NCBI GenBank assembly: GCA_030839105.1
Contig: JAUZEI010000654.1
Span: forward strand, 1 to 6,104
Reading direction: 5' to 3'
Origin: Actinomycetota bacterium
GTDB lineage: Bacteria > Actinomycetota > Acidimicrobiia > IMCC26256 > PALSA-610
DNA length: 6,104 bases
A model generated the notes under the pieces. That model searched no databases. It saw nothing but the letters and a program-made list of their open reading frames with translations, and had not been told where the DNA came from. This document shows, piece by piece, positions 1 to 5,489 of this stretch (position 1 is its first letter; the number at the start of each line of letters is the position of its first letter). The position numbers and the translations under genes were made by a program.

Positions 1-1009
1 GTCGGGCATCGGGATCGAGGCGCGCCAGCTCGAGCAGACCGGAAGCCGCAATCGCCGCCGCCGAACTGTCGCGGGGCTCGGTCGATCCGTCGGTGAAGTC
101 GAAGTCCCAGTACGGCACCATGTCGTGGGGAAGGTGCGCCAGGTACCAATCGGCCGTGCTGCGCGCCGTCGCGAGGAAGCTCGCGTCACCCGTCTCGCGA
201 TAGAGCATCGCGAAGCCGTGGATCGCCCACGCCTGTCCGCGCGACCAGGTCGAGTTGTCGGCGTCTCCCTGGATGGTGCCCTTCCGGAGAATCGCACCCG
301 ACCTCGGGTCGTACCAAACGGCATGGAAGGTGCTTCCGTCCGCCCGTACGTGATCACTTTGCAGGTGCCGGGCGTGAGTGATCGCGATGTTCCGCAGCGA
401 GGCCGAGCCGCCGTGCTTGGACGCCCACAGCAAAAGCTCCAGGTTCATGACCGAATCGATCACGACCTTGAAGTCGGTGTTCGGATTCCCCCAGGACAAC
501 AGACAGCCGACGTCCGGGTCATAGAGCGTCGCGAGGGAGCGGGCGGCGGTCAACAACACCGGCGTGGCGTCGCTGTCGCCCGTGAGACGGTAGTCGTGCC
601 CGAACGAGTCGAAGATCTTGAACCCGATGTCGTGATCGGCGGTGTTGACATCTTGTGACTCGACTCCCGACTGACGAGCCTGCGCGCGGGCGCGCCAGAC
701 CGGAGAGCCGGTTGCCTGGTACAGCTCCCAGTCGAGACCGGCGAGGAAGCCGCTCGTCCATGTCGACGCCGACGTGGTCTTCCAGTTGCCGGACGCGTCG
801 GTCTCCTGCGGGTACACCGAACCCGGTACGACCGACTCGGTGTGCGCGACTCGAGCCGCCGCGAAGGCGACATCGTCTCGGATGAGCCGGTCGAACGGCG
901 TGTCGACGGGCCGGCACCCCGCCGCGACGACGGCAACGAGAGCGACGACGACACCGATCCGCGTCGATCTACCCGTGTCCCGCGACCGGCGTTCTGTCCC
1001 CGCACGCAT
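1..1009 (-). CDS. GH88-family unsaturated glucuronyl hydrolase-like lipoprotein (3' end cut by window edge)
   Basis: This frame is open from the ATG at 1009-1007 to the left edge, giving 336 residues without a stop. Residues 1-32 form a lipoprotein signal: an Arg-rich start, a hydrophobic stretch around IGVVVALVAVV (18-28), then AAGC with Cys32 as the likely lipidated residue. The rest reads as an (alpha/alpha)6-barrel GH88 protein. DHDIGF (125-130) and IDSVMNL (184-190) match the two catalytic-aspartate regions of characterised unsaturated glucuronyl hydrolases, so D127 and D185 are the expected catalytic pair. WSRGQAWAIHGF (255-266), VPYWDFDF (298-305) and RDSSAAAIAASGLLEL (313-328) are further GH88 hallmarks. 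Known family role: removing the unsaturated uronic acid that polysaccharide lyases leave at the non-reducing end of oligosaccharides. Many family members are cytoplasmic; this one looks exported and membrane-anchored. The exact substrate (pectin, glycosaminoglycan or other) cannot be read from the sequence. Only the C-terminal part should be missing. Family assignment is firm. Confidence 0.93.
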   Translation of the reverse strand, partial: MRAGTERRSRDTGRSTRIGVVVALVAVVAAGCRPVDTPFDRLIRDDVAFAAARVAHTESVVPGSVYPQETDASGNWKTTSASTWTSGFLAGLDWELYQATGSPVWRARAQARQSGVESQDVNTADHDIGFKIFDSFGHDYRLTGDSDATPVLLTAARSLATLYDPDVGCLLSWGNPNTDFKVVIDSVMNLELLLWASKHGGSASLRNIAITHARHLQSDHVRADGSTFHAVWYDPRSGAILRKGTIQGDADNSTWSRGQAWAIHGFAMLYRETGDASFLATARSTADWYLAHLPHDMVPYWDFDFTDGSTEPRDSSAAAIAASGLLELARLDPDAR

Positions 1010-1279
1010 CGTCGGTCGCCCCCGGACCTGTGGGCTGGAAATCTCGTCCGTGAGCGGCCCAAAGAAGCGCGGACAATGCCACCGCCGCGAAATCGTGTCA
1101 ATCGGTTCCGGGCGGGTCGATGACGGTGTGCACGACGTGCAGGGTCGGTTCGATCGGAGCGCCCGGGCGGAGCGAGTCGTCTTGCGTCGACGCGGTGAAG
1201 CGGCCAGGCTGGAGGGGTCAGTACGGCGGCCGCACGAAGGAGGGCCACCGCGATCACGGACGCGACCTTCGGTAGTGGG
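1010..1279. other. Divergent spacer between the GH88 gene and the 1280 gene
   Basis: This 270-bp stretch separates two divergent genes. It holds the putative GH88 promoter and leader and most of a possible broken minus-strand reading frame, listed separately. I see no clear promoter for the plus-strand gene at 1280. Open frames crossing the stretch on both strands are Arg/Pro/Ser-rich, as expected for non-coding frames in GC-rich DNA. Confidence 0.6.
1073..1101 (-). promoter_or_regulatory. Putative sigma-70-type promoter for the GH88 gene
   Basis: On the minus strand, TTGACA (1101-1096) is followed by a 17-nt spacer and CATTGT (1078-1073). The -35 box is a perfect consensus; the -10 matches TATAAT at only 3 of 6 positions. 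Transcription would start near 1066, leaving a leader of roughly 57 nt before the ATG at 1009. The ideal spacing and orientation towards the gene support the call; the weak -10 limits it. Confidence 0.45.
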
Positions 1280-1293
1280 ATGTTCCGAGTCAC
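1098..1293 (-). pseudogene. Possible remnant of a small exported protein, broken by a single-base shift
   Basis: On the minus strand a frame from a GTG at 1293 reads like a signal peptide: polar VTRNIPLPK, a hydrophobic run VASVIAVALLRAAAVL, then TPPA. Beyond that this frame turns Arg-rich. The neighbouring frame is open from 1217 and gives GRFTASTQDDSLRPG, then PTLHVVHTVIDPPGTD and a TGA at 1100-1098; its codon composition looks much more natural. Skipping one base near 1206 joins the two into a secreted peptide of about 64 residues. That is consistent with a one-base insertion (or two-base loss) in a small gene, or with a sequencing error. The first few codons would overlap the divergent gene that starts at 1280. 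I recognise no family, and two unrelated open frames could meet here by chance. Confidence 0.25.
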
Positions 1294-1852
1294 GTACCTC
1301 GTCAGCGACCCCGCCGATTGTCGACGCCGAGTCGGGGAGTTGCGGCCGCCGACCATCGGCGGCGGTGTGCGCATCGTTTCGGCGTACCAGCACGGGAAGA
1401 CGGTCGACGTCTACCTCGACGCCGGTAACGACGTCGCCCCGTACGAAGCGGCGGAAAATCTCGCCCGTCAGCTCGGGGTGACCGAGTACGAGGTGACGCA
1501 GGTGGAACCGCTGTCGGTCGGATGTGCGCAACGCCCGACCAGCGATCGCGGACTGCATCGCGCGGATGCGATCACCCAGGTGCGAATCCATCCGGACGAC
1601 CGCACGTTGTCGATCCTGGCTCGGCACCGGCCGCACGAAGCCGTCGAGCGGATCCAGGTCGAAGAGACCGACGAATCCGTCTCGATCACGGTGTTGGTCG
1701 CGACGCCCGACGATCAGGTACGCAGTACGTACGTATCGTTCGCGAACGCCTTCACCTCGATGGACACCGTCTTGGACCGACCCTTGGGTGACCGCCGAGT
1801 GATTCGTTCGGGTCCGGCGGAGCACGGTGCGCACCTACGATGCGCACCGTGA
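1280..1852 (+). CDS. Hypothetical protein, probably two small alpha/beta or beta-rich parts
   Basis: This is a 190-residue protein that I do not recognise. Composition is balanced and G/C-ending codons dominate, unlike the Arg-rich frames around it. Residues 1-78 (RVTYLVSD, then VRIVSAYQHGKTVDVYLDAG and a helix-like APYEAAENLARQLGV) look like one folded unit ending in EYEVTQVEPL. Residues 95-178 look like a second, strand-rich unit (ITQVRIHPDDRTLSILAR, ESVSITVLVATPDDQV, then LDRPLGDRRVI). The closing PLGDRRV phrase resembles the end of many uncharacterised actinobacterial beta-domain proteins, from memory. There is no signal peptide or membrane segment. The ATG at 1280 follows only a weak purine stretch (ggtagtggg), so the start is uncertain. 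The 3' end overlaps the hydrolase start, so the two genes are probably co-transcribed and translationally coupled. The last residues (GPAEHGAHLRCAP) are encoded by the inverted repeat and may simply reflect its sequence. Function unknown. Confidence 0.7.
   Translation: MFRVTYLVSDPADCRRRVGELRPPTIGGGVRIVSAYQHGKTVDVYLDAGNDVAPYEAAENLARQLGVTEYEVTQVEPLSVGCAQRPTSDRGLHRADAITQVRIHPDDRTLSILARHRPHEAVERIQVEETDESVSITVLVATPDDQVRSTYVSFANAFTSMDTVLDRPLGDRRVIRSGPAEHGAHLRCAP
1823..1851 (+). promoter_or_regulatory. Perfect 11-bp inverted repeat at a gene junction (possible mRNA hairpin)
   Basis: CACGGTGCGCA (1823-1833) and its exact reverse complement TGCGCACCGTG (1841-1851) flank the 7-nt loop CCTACGA. In mRNA this would be a very GC-rich stem-loop. 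It covers the last codons of the 1280 gene and both candidate starts of the downstream hydrolase: the A of the ATG at 1840-1842 closes the loop and its TG lies in the stem, while the GTG at 1849-1851 is entirely in the stem. A Shine-Dalgarno-like GGCGGAG (1816-1822) sits directly 5' of the stem. Ribosomes finishing the first gene would melt the hairpin, a standard arrangement for translational coupling. It could instead be an operator or a processing site. Confidence 0.6.
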
Positions 1853-2754
1853 CCTCACCGTTCGACCTTCGCCACATCGAGATCCACGGACATCGCGTCG
1901 GCTATCGATGCGCCGGTACCGGACCGGTCGTGGTGCTCATTCACGGTATGGCCGGCAGCTCGGCAACCTGGCGGGCGGTCATGCCCGCGCTCGCCGAACG
2001 GTTCACCGTCATCGCCCCCGACCTCATGGGCCACGGCGAATCCGAGAAGCCGCGCGGCGACTATTCCCTGGGCGCGTTCGCGAGTGGCGTGCGCGATCTC
2101 ATCCTCGCGTTGGGCCACGATCGCGCGACGTTGGTCGGGCAATCGTTGGGTGGCGGGGTTGCGATGCAATTCGCATACCAGTTCCCGGAGCGATGCGAGC
2201 GGTTGGTTCTCGTCTCGAGCGGAGGACTGGGCGAGGAAGTCAGTGTGCTGCTGCGCCTGCTCACCTTGCCCGGTGCGGAGTTGGTTCTCCCGTTGGCGTG
2301 CACCAACCGGGTGCACGGCGCCGGCGTGCGCGTCGCCGGTTGGCTCGGGAGCATCGGGCTGCGCACCAACCCGCACCTCACCGAGATCTGGGAGAGCTAC
2401 GGATCGTTGGCCGACTCCGAGACGCGTACCGCATTCCTGCACACGCTGCGCGCGGTGGTCGATATCGCAGGCCAACGGGTGAGCGCGGCGGATCGCCTCT
2501 ATCTCGCCGCCGACGCCCCGACGCTCATCGTCTGGGGCGACCGCGACAGCATCATTCCCGTCGAGCAGGGCCGCGCCACGCACGCCGCGATCCCGGGCAG
2601 CCGGCTCGAGATCTTCGAAGGGACGGGACACTTCCCGCACTGCGAGCGGCCCGATAGGTTCGTCGAAGTCGTCGTGGATTTCATGGGCACGACGGCCCCG
2701 TCGAGCACTTCCGCGTCGGAGTGGCGCGACCGGATGCTCAGCCACACGCCCTGA
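1840..2754 (+). CDS. Alpha/beta-fold hydrolase (MhpC / haloperoxidase-like superfamily)
   Basis: This is a soluble 304-residue enzyme, a normal length for single-domain alpha/beta hydrolases with a helical cap. Numbered from the ATG at 1840, motifs appear in order: LIHGMAGSSATW (33-44) with the HG oxyanion region; VIAPDLMGHGES (57-68); the nucleophile elbow VGQSLGG (99-105) with Ser102; a cap region at about 135-200; TLIVWGDRDSIIP (228-240) with the likely acid D236; and GTGHFPHCERP (261-271) with His264. The triad is therefore complete. Family members hydrolyse C-C bonds in ring-cleavage products, esters, epoxides or haloalkanes; the sequence does not say which. There is no signal peptide, so it is cytoplasmic. 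An alternative GTG start at 1849 would give a GTGA stop/start overlap with the upstream gene and cost only three residues. Neither start has a well-placed Shine-Dalgarno, and both lie in a strong hairpin, which suggests translation coupled to the upstream gene. Confidence 0.92.
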   Translation: MRTVTSPFDLRHIEIHGHRVGYRCAGTGPVVVLIHGMAGSSATWRAVMPALAERFTVIAPDLMGHGESEKPRGDYSLGAFASGVRDLILALGHDRATLVGQSLGGGVAMQFAYQFPERCERLVLVSSGGLGEEVSVLLRLLTLPGAELVLPLACTNRVHGAGVRVAGWLGSIGLRTNPHLTEIWESYGSLADSETRTAFLHTLRAVVDIAGQRVSAADRLYLAADAPTLIVWGDRDSIIPVEQGRATHAAIPGSRLEIFEGTGHFPHCERPDRFVEVVVDFMGTTAPSSTSASEWRDRMLSHTP

Positions 2755-2767
2755 CCACACGCCCTCA
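2742..2767 (+). repeat. 13-bp tandem duplication across the hydrolase stop codon
   Basis: CCACACGCCCTGA (2742-2754) is followed directly by CCACACGCCCTCA (2755-2767), two copies identical at 12 of 13 positions. The single difference is in the hydrolase stop: TGA in copy one, TCA in copy two. This looks like a small replication-slippage duplication at the end of the gene, with one later substitution. Confidence 0.8.
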
Positions 2768-2792
2768 CCGCCTCCGGAACCGCTGTGGACAA

Positions 2793-2840
2793 TTCCGGCC
2801 CGGGACGGGAGCATCGTGCTCCCCTAGCATGCTCCCGGAA
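2793..2840 (+). promoter_or_regulatory. Two mutually exclusive hairpins between hydrolase and small CxxC gene
   Basis: GGGAGCA (2807-2813) can pair with TGCTCCC (2817-2823) across a 3-nt loop. Extended by one base as GGGAGCAT (2807-2814), it can pair instead with ATGCTCCC (2829-2836) across 14 nt. An outer TTCCGG/CCGGAA pair (2793-2798 and 2835-2840) flanks both but overlaps the second stem at its 3' edge. The hairpins lie 53 bp after the hydrolase stop and about 50 bp before the next start. No T-run follows, so they would be an atypical terminator; alternatively they could be an attenuator or a protein-binding site. A TAGCAT (2825-2830) here could serve as a -10 element, but no convincing -35 lies at the right distance. 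The 134-bp spacer 2755-2888 holds nothing else I can support. Confidence 0.45.
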
Positions 2841-2888
2841 CGGTCTCTCGCTACATCCTTTCGGCGGCGCAACACGGATCGGATACCC

Positions 2889-3065
2889 ATGCACCTCGTC
2901 GCAGGCCGCTACAAGTGCAACTGGTGCGGCGCGGATCTCGACCTGATGTTCACCGACCGCGAGACGATCGAGATCCTCACCCAGCACGAAGGCGTGGACC
3001 TCCGCATCATCATCGTCGGTGAAGAAGAACACCACCGTTGCGAGCGACCGACGCAACGCGGCTGA
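2889..3065 (+). CDS. Small CxxC/HxxC putative zinc-binding protein, 58 aa
   Basis: The protein starts MHLVAGRYKCNWCGADLDLMF and ends EEEHHRCERPTQRG. Cys10 and Cys13 form a CxxC knuckle, and His48 with Cys51 form an HxxC near the C-terminus, a spacing that could hold one zinc ion as in zinc-ribbon domains. Between them are a helix-like acidic segment (TDRETIEILTQHEG) and a strand (VDLRIIIVG). I chose the ATG at 2889 because upstream in-frame sequence (possible ATGs at 2829 and 2721) is Arg/Pro/Ser-rich, crosses hairpin sequence and would overlap the hydrolase in the second case. A purine-rich GGATCGGA lies just upstream as a weak ribosome site. The gene ends 12 bp from the convergent MDR gene. 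No family name is recognised; it may be a small regulator or metal-site protein, but the sequence does not say which. Confidence 0.7.
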   Translation: MHLVAGRYKCNWCGADLDLMFTDRETIEILTQHEGVDLRIIIVGEEEHHRCERPTQRG

Positions 3066-3077
3066 GGTCGACGCGGG

Positions 3078-4109
3078 TTACCGAACCCTGATCACCGTAC
3101 GGCCGACGGTTTGGCGGCGCTCCATGGCGTCGAGCGCGGCGGGCAGTTCGGAGAACGGGACCTCCTGGCCGACGACGGCGCGCAGCTTGCCGGCTGCGAA
3201 CAATGCCAGCAGCTCGTGGTGCAAGCGTTCCCCGTCGTGGTGCGAGGGGAAGTTGAATCCGCTCAGGCGCTTGAACACCACCGGATCGTCGACGTAGGCG
3301 TGGCACACTCCGACGAGTGAGAAATTGCCGAACAACACCGGTCGCGGCACGAGTCCCTCGTCCTCTTGTTCGATGCCCGACGCGAAACCGGCGAGGATGT
3401 GCCGCCCGTTGAACGCCATGCACCGGAACGTCTTCAACGTGACGTCGCCGCTCACTGCGTCGAATGCGACGTCGACTCCGCGGCCGTCGGTCGCGTCGAG
3501 CACGACTTGCGCGAAATCGGCTTCGTGGTAGTTGATCGCGAGCTCCGCACCGAGCGCGCGGCACAGCTCGGTCTTCTCGAAGGTTCCGGCGGTCGCGAAG
3601 ACACGAGCGCCGGCGTGCACGCCGAGCTGCAGAGCCGCCGAGCCCGCTCCGCCCGCGCCCGCATGCACGAGCAGCGTTTCTCCGGCCTGGATCCGCGCCC
3701 GTTCGTAGAGCGCGAGCCACGCGAGATGGAACGGCATGAAGATCGCGGCCGCTTCGGATTCGGACATCTCGAGCGGCATCTCGACGGCCATCGCCGCAGG
3801 CGCGACGACGTACTCGGCGTAGCCGCCGAACGCGCCGGACGGGATCGCGACGACGCGCCGGCCGAGCCACCCTTCGGCTCCCGCTCCCGCCCCGTCGACG
3901 ATGCCGAGCACCTCCATACCGGGGATATAAGGAACCGGGCGGGGCACCGTCTTGTACCGACCATGGATACCGTCGAGATCGTTGAAGTTGAGCGTGACGG
4001 ACGTCACCCGGATCTTGAGCTCACCGGCTGCCGGTTCCGGCACGTCGACGTCGTCGAGCATCAGCACATCACGCGGTGCGCCGTATCGATGCGCTCTCCA
4101 GGCTCTCAC
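3078..4109 (-). CDS. Zinc-independent MDR-family NADPH:quinone oxidoreductase-like enzyme
   Basis: This 343-residue protein has the length and fold order of medium-chain dehydrogenase/reductases of the quinone oxidoreductase group. The N-terminal GroES-like domain (about 1-125) contains LNFNDLDGIHGRY (40-52) and PYIPGMEVLGIVDGAG (60-75). The Rossmann domain carries the nucleotide-binding loop LLVHAGAGGAGSAALQLG (146-163), with AINYHEADF (191-199) and GRGVDVAFDAVSGD (209-222) following. The Cys/His/Glu ligands and structural-zinc cysteine cluster of alcohol dehydrogenases are absent, so it should be zinc-free and NAD(P)H-dependent. Family members reduce quinones or activated enones; substrate unknown here. 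It is cytoplasmic. The start is a GTG 12 nt after the stop of the upstream esterase-like gene, with no clear Shine-Dalgarno, which suggests an operon with coupled translation. A later internal start is possible but would cut into the GroES-like domain. Confidence 0.92.
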   Translation of the reverse strand: MRAWRAHRYGAPRDVLMLDDVDVPEPAAGELKIRVTSVTLNFNDLDGIHGRYKTVPRPVPYIPGMEVLGIVDGAGAGAEGWLGRRVVAIPSGAFGGYAEYVVAPAAMAVEMPLEMSESEAAAIFMPFHLAWLALYERARIQAGETLLVHAGAGGAGSAALQLGVHAGARVFATAGTFEKTELCRALGAELAINYHEADFAQVVLDATDGRGVDVAFDAVSGDVTLKTFRCMAFNGRHILAGFASGIEQEDEGLVPRPVLFGNFSLVGVCHAYVDDPVVFKRLSGFNFPSHHDGERLHHELLALFAAGKLRAVVGQEVPFSELPAALDAMERRQTVGRTVIRVR

Positions 4110-4121
4110 GAATCGCGGATG

Positions 4122-5282
4122 CTACGCGTCCTGCAACCGTGCATCGACCCAGGCCACGATTCCGGCGAGATAGTCGGCCGCAGTGGACGGATCGGTGTTC
4201 GTGAGGTGGATGCGCGACGTGACGACGTGTAAGGAGCAGTCGGGCGTGGCGTCGTTGTCGACGCAGACGGGGAAGTTCTTCGAACGGCTGCTCGGTCCGA
4301 GAGCGGCGATCGCTCTCCGCATCGGTTCGTGAATACAGTCGGTGAGACCGATCGTGACGACCGTTCCGTCGCGCATCGGGCACGCGATGGGCGGCGAGCC
4401 ACAGGTATTGCTGTCGCCGTGGTTCCAGATGTGCAGGATCGGCACGGTGAGCCGCCTGCTGGAGACGAGCTTGTCGGGCTCGTTCGCGATGTTCGCGAGA
4501 TCGGGCTGTATGCGGGCGGCGATTGCGGCGACGCGCGCCGGATCGTTGTTGTCGGAGCAGTAGCCCGCGCTGTGCGCCGCCGCGAACGCCTCGGCGTTGA
4601 CAAGACTCGCGTCGGCGACGACTCCGGCGGGCGCGATGCCCTGGAGTTGCATCGCCCACGCGACACCGAACGTTCCCGCGGATCCCGCGCTCGTGCCGTG
4701 CAGGAACGTCGTGGTCGTCGGGTAGTGGTCGAGCACGTACTGGATCGCGGCCTTGGTGGCGTACACGCCGTTCGTAGGTCGCGGCTTGCCGTCGGGCGCC
4801 GTGTTCGGGTTGTTCGGGTCGGGCGTGTTGGCGCCCGCGTAGATGTCGTGGCTGCAGTACGAGACTGCGAGCGTTCGGAAGCCCGCGGCGTCGGCGCGGA
4901 TCAGGCCGAGCAACCCGTTGTTGGTGAGGTGGGTCACGAGTGACGCGGCGCTCTCCTCGACCTTCTGGCCGGGACCGGGGACGGGATTGCCGGACGTGTC
5001 GAAGTAGCCGGCGCCGCCGCCGTGCATGAACGCCCACAGCGGACGGGCCGCGATGTCCGACGAACCGACCTTGGTCCCGACGACGAAGGTTTGGTATCCG
5101 CTGATGCTGCACGGGTACGCCGTGTTGCGGTAGTAGTCGTACCGCCAACCACCGGTCGACGTCGTGCTCACGAAGGTGATCGACGAAGTGTTGCCCGGAA
5201 GCAGGAGCGTGTTGCACGCGGTCAGACCACTCAGCGCGGCGACCACGGCAACCAACAGTGCGATGCGACGACCCAAAGACAT
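4122..5282 (-). CDS. Secreted lipoprotein alpha/beta hydrolase, pectin-acetylesterase-like
   Basis: This 386-residue protein starts with a textbook lipoprotein signal: MSLGRR, a hydrophobic core IALLVAVVAALSG, then lipobox LTAC with Cys23 as the anchor. It should sit on the outer face of the membrane. The core resembles pectin acetylesterase and related alpha/beta hydrolases: an oxyanion-type FMHGGGAGYF (85-94), VSYCSHDIYAG (140-150), corresponding to the YCxxDxxxG region of plant and bacterial pectin acetylesterases, and nucleophile elbow HGTSAGSAG (195-203) with Ser198. The likely acid is Asp290 in WNHGD (286-290); the histidine is probably His359 in SRIHLTN (356-362), or His352. Beyond Cys23 there are eight cysteines (58, 143, 242, 294, 301, 316, 340, 349), enough for four disulfides. 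The known family reaction is de-O-acetylation of pectin, but similarity is motif-level and other ester substrates are possible. The ATG at 5282 has a good ribosome site and is followed at once by the signal peptide. Confidence 0.8.
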   Translation of the reverse strand: MSLGRRIALLVAVVAALSGLTACNTLLLPGNTSSITFVSTTSTGGWRYDYYRNTAYPCSISGYQTFVVGTKVGSSDIAARPLWAFMHGGGAGYFDTSGNPVPGPGQKVEESAASLVTHLTNNGLLGLIRADAAGFRTLAVSYCSHDIYAGANTPDPNNPNTAPDGKPRPTNGVYATKAAIQYVLDHYPTTTTFLHGTSAGSAGTFGVAWAMQLQGIAPAGVVADASLVNAEAFAAAHSAGYCSDNNDPARVAAIAARIQPDLANIANEPDKLVSSRRLTVPILHIWNHGDSNTCGSPPIACPMRDGTVVTIGLTDCIHEPMRRAIAALGPSSRSKNFPVCVDNDATPDCSLHVVTSRIHLTNTDPSTAADYLAGIVAWVDARLQDA

Positions 5283-5288
5283 GTACAG

Positions 5289-5294
5289 CTCCCC
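5289..5294 (-). promoter_or_regulatory. Ribosome binding site of the esterase-like lipoprotein gene
   Basis: GGGGAG on the minus strand, 6 nt before the ATG at 5282, is a good partial Shine-Dalgarno match. It fixes this start, which also places the lipoprotein signal at the very N-terminus. Confidence 0.7.
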
Positions 5295-5480
5295 GATTCG
5301 GAGTCTCTCCGGCCCGGTTGACTCTGTCCACCGTCGGTGAGAGAACCATCACCGGAGTATGAGCATCGTGTAATGCGTATGCCGACGAAGCCGAACGCCG
5401 ACCGAGCGGCGGGACGTGCCGGACCTGACGCGTTGATGTACCGTGCCGCGGCCCTGACGCCGAGTGTTCTGCAGAATGAC
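5295..5480. other. Divergent spacer between the esterase-like and MMPL genes
   Basis: The two divergent genes are 207 bp apart, and this is the part between their ribosome sites. Next to the esterase ribosome site is a 5-bp stem with a 3-nt loop (minus strand CGGAG-AGA-CTCCG, 5299-5311). An 8-bp direct repeat CCTGACGC occurs at 5424-5431 and 5453-5460, 29 bp apart, upstream of the transporter; it may be a paired regulator site or chance. I could not find a promoter with good boxes and spacing on either strand, although both genes must start transcription in or near this region. Confidence 0.4.
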
Positions 5481-5485
5481 GGAGG
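5481..5485 (+). promoter_or_regulatory. Ribosome binding site of the MMPL transporter gene
   Basis: GGAGG lies 4 nt before the ATG at 5490. Its position picks this ATG over the out-of-frame ATG at 5476. Confidence 0.75.
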
Positions 5486-5489
5486 CCGG

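Noticed and set aside
125..658. A 177-codon plus-strand open frame across the GH88 gene
   Set aside because: It is antisense to a gene with clear catalytic motifs and has the Arg/Val-rich composition of an antisense frame in GC-rich DNA.
550..1374. A 274-codon minus-strand open frame overlapping the GH88 start region
   Set aside because: It is very rich in Arg, Ser and Pro, overlaps the firm GH88 frame for hundreds of bases and shows no domain. Only its first 30 or so codons look signal-like, and those are treated as the possible broken small gene.
1855..2814. A 319-codon minus-strand open frame opposite the alpha/beta hydrolase
   Set aside because: It mirrors the hydrolase gene and has no recognisable domain; the plus-strand frame has a complete catalytic triad.
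2721..2888. An upstream extension of the small CxxC gene to earlier ATG codons
   Set aside because: The added residues are low-quality Arg/Pro/Ser sequence running through hairpins and into the hydrolase gene; the ATG at 2889 gives a compact, sensible protein.
3366..4232. A 288-codon plus-strand open frame opposite the MDR gene
   Set aside because: It is antisense to a well-supported Rossmann-fold enzyme and has an Arg/His/Asp/Glu-rich composition without motifs.
4069..5352. A 427-codon minus-strand open frame, longer than the esterase gene it covers
   Set aside because: It is out of frame with the lipoprotein hydrolase, Arg/His-rich, and lacks motifs or a signal peptide. The shorter frame has a lipobox, catalytic motifs and a good ribosome site.
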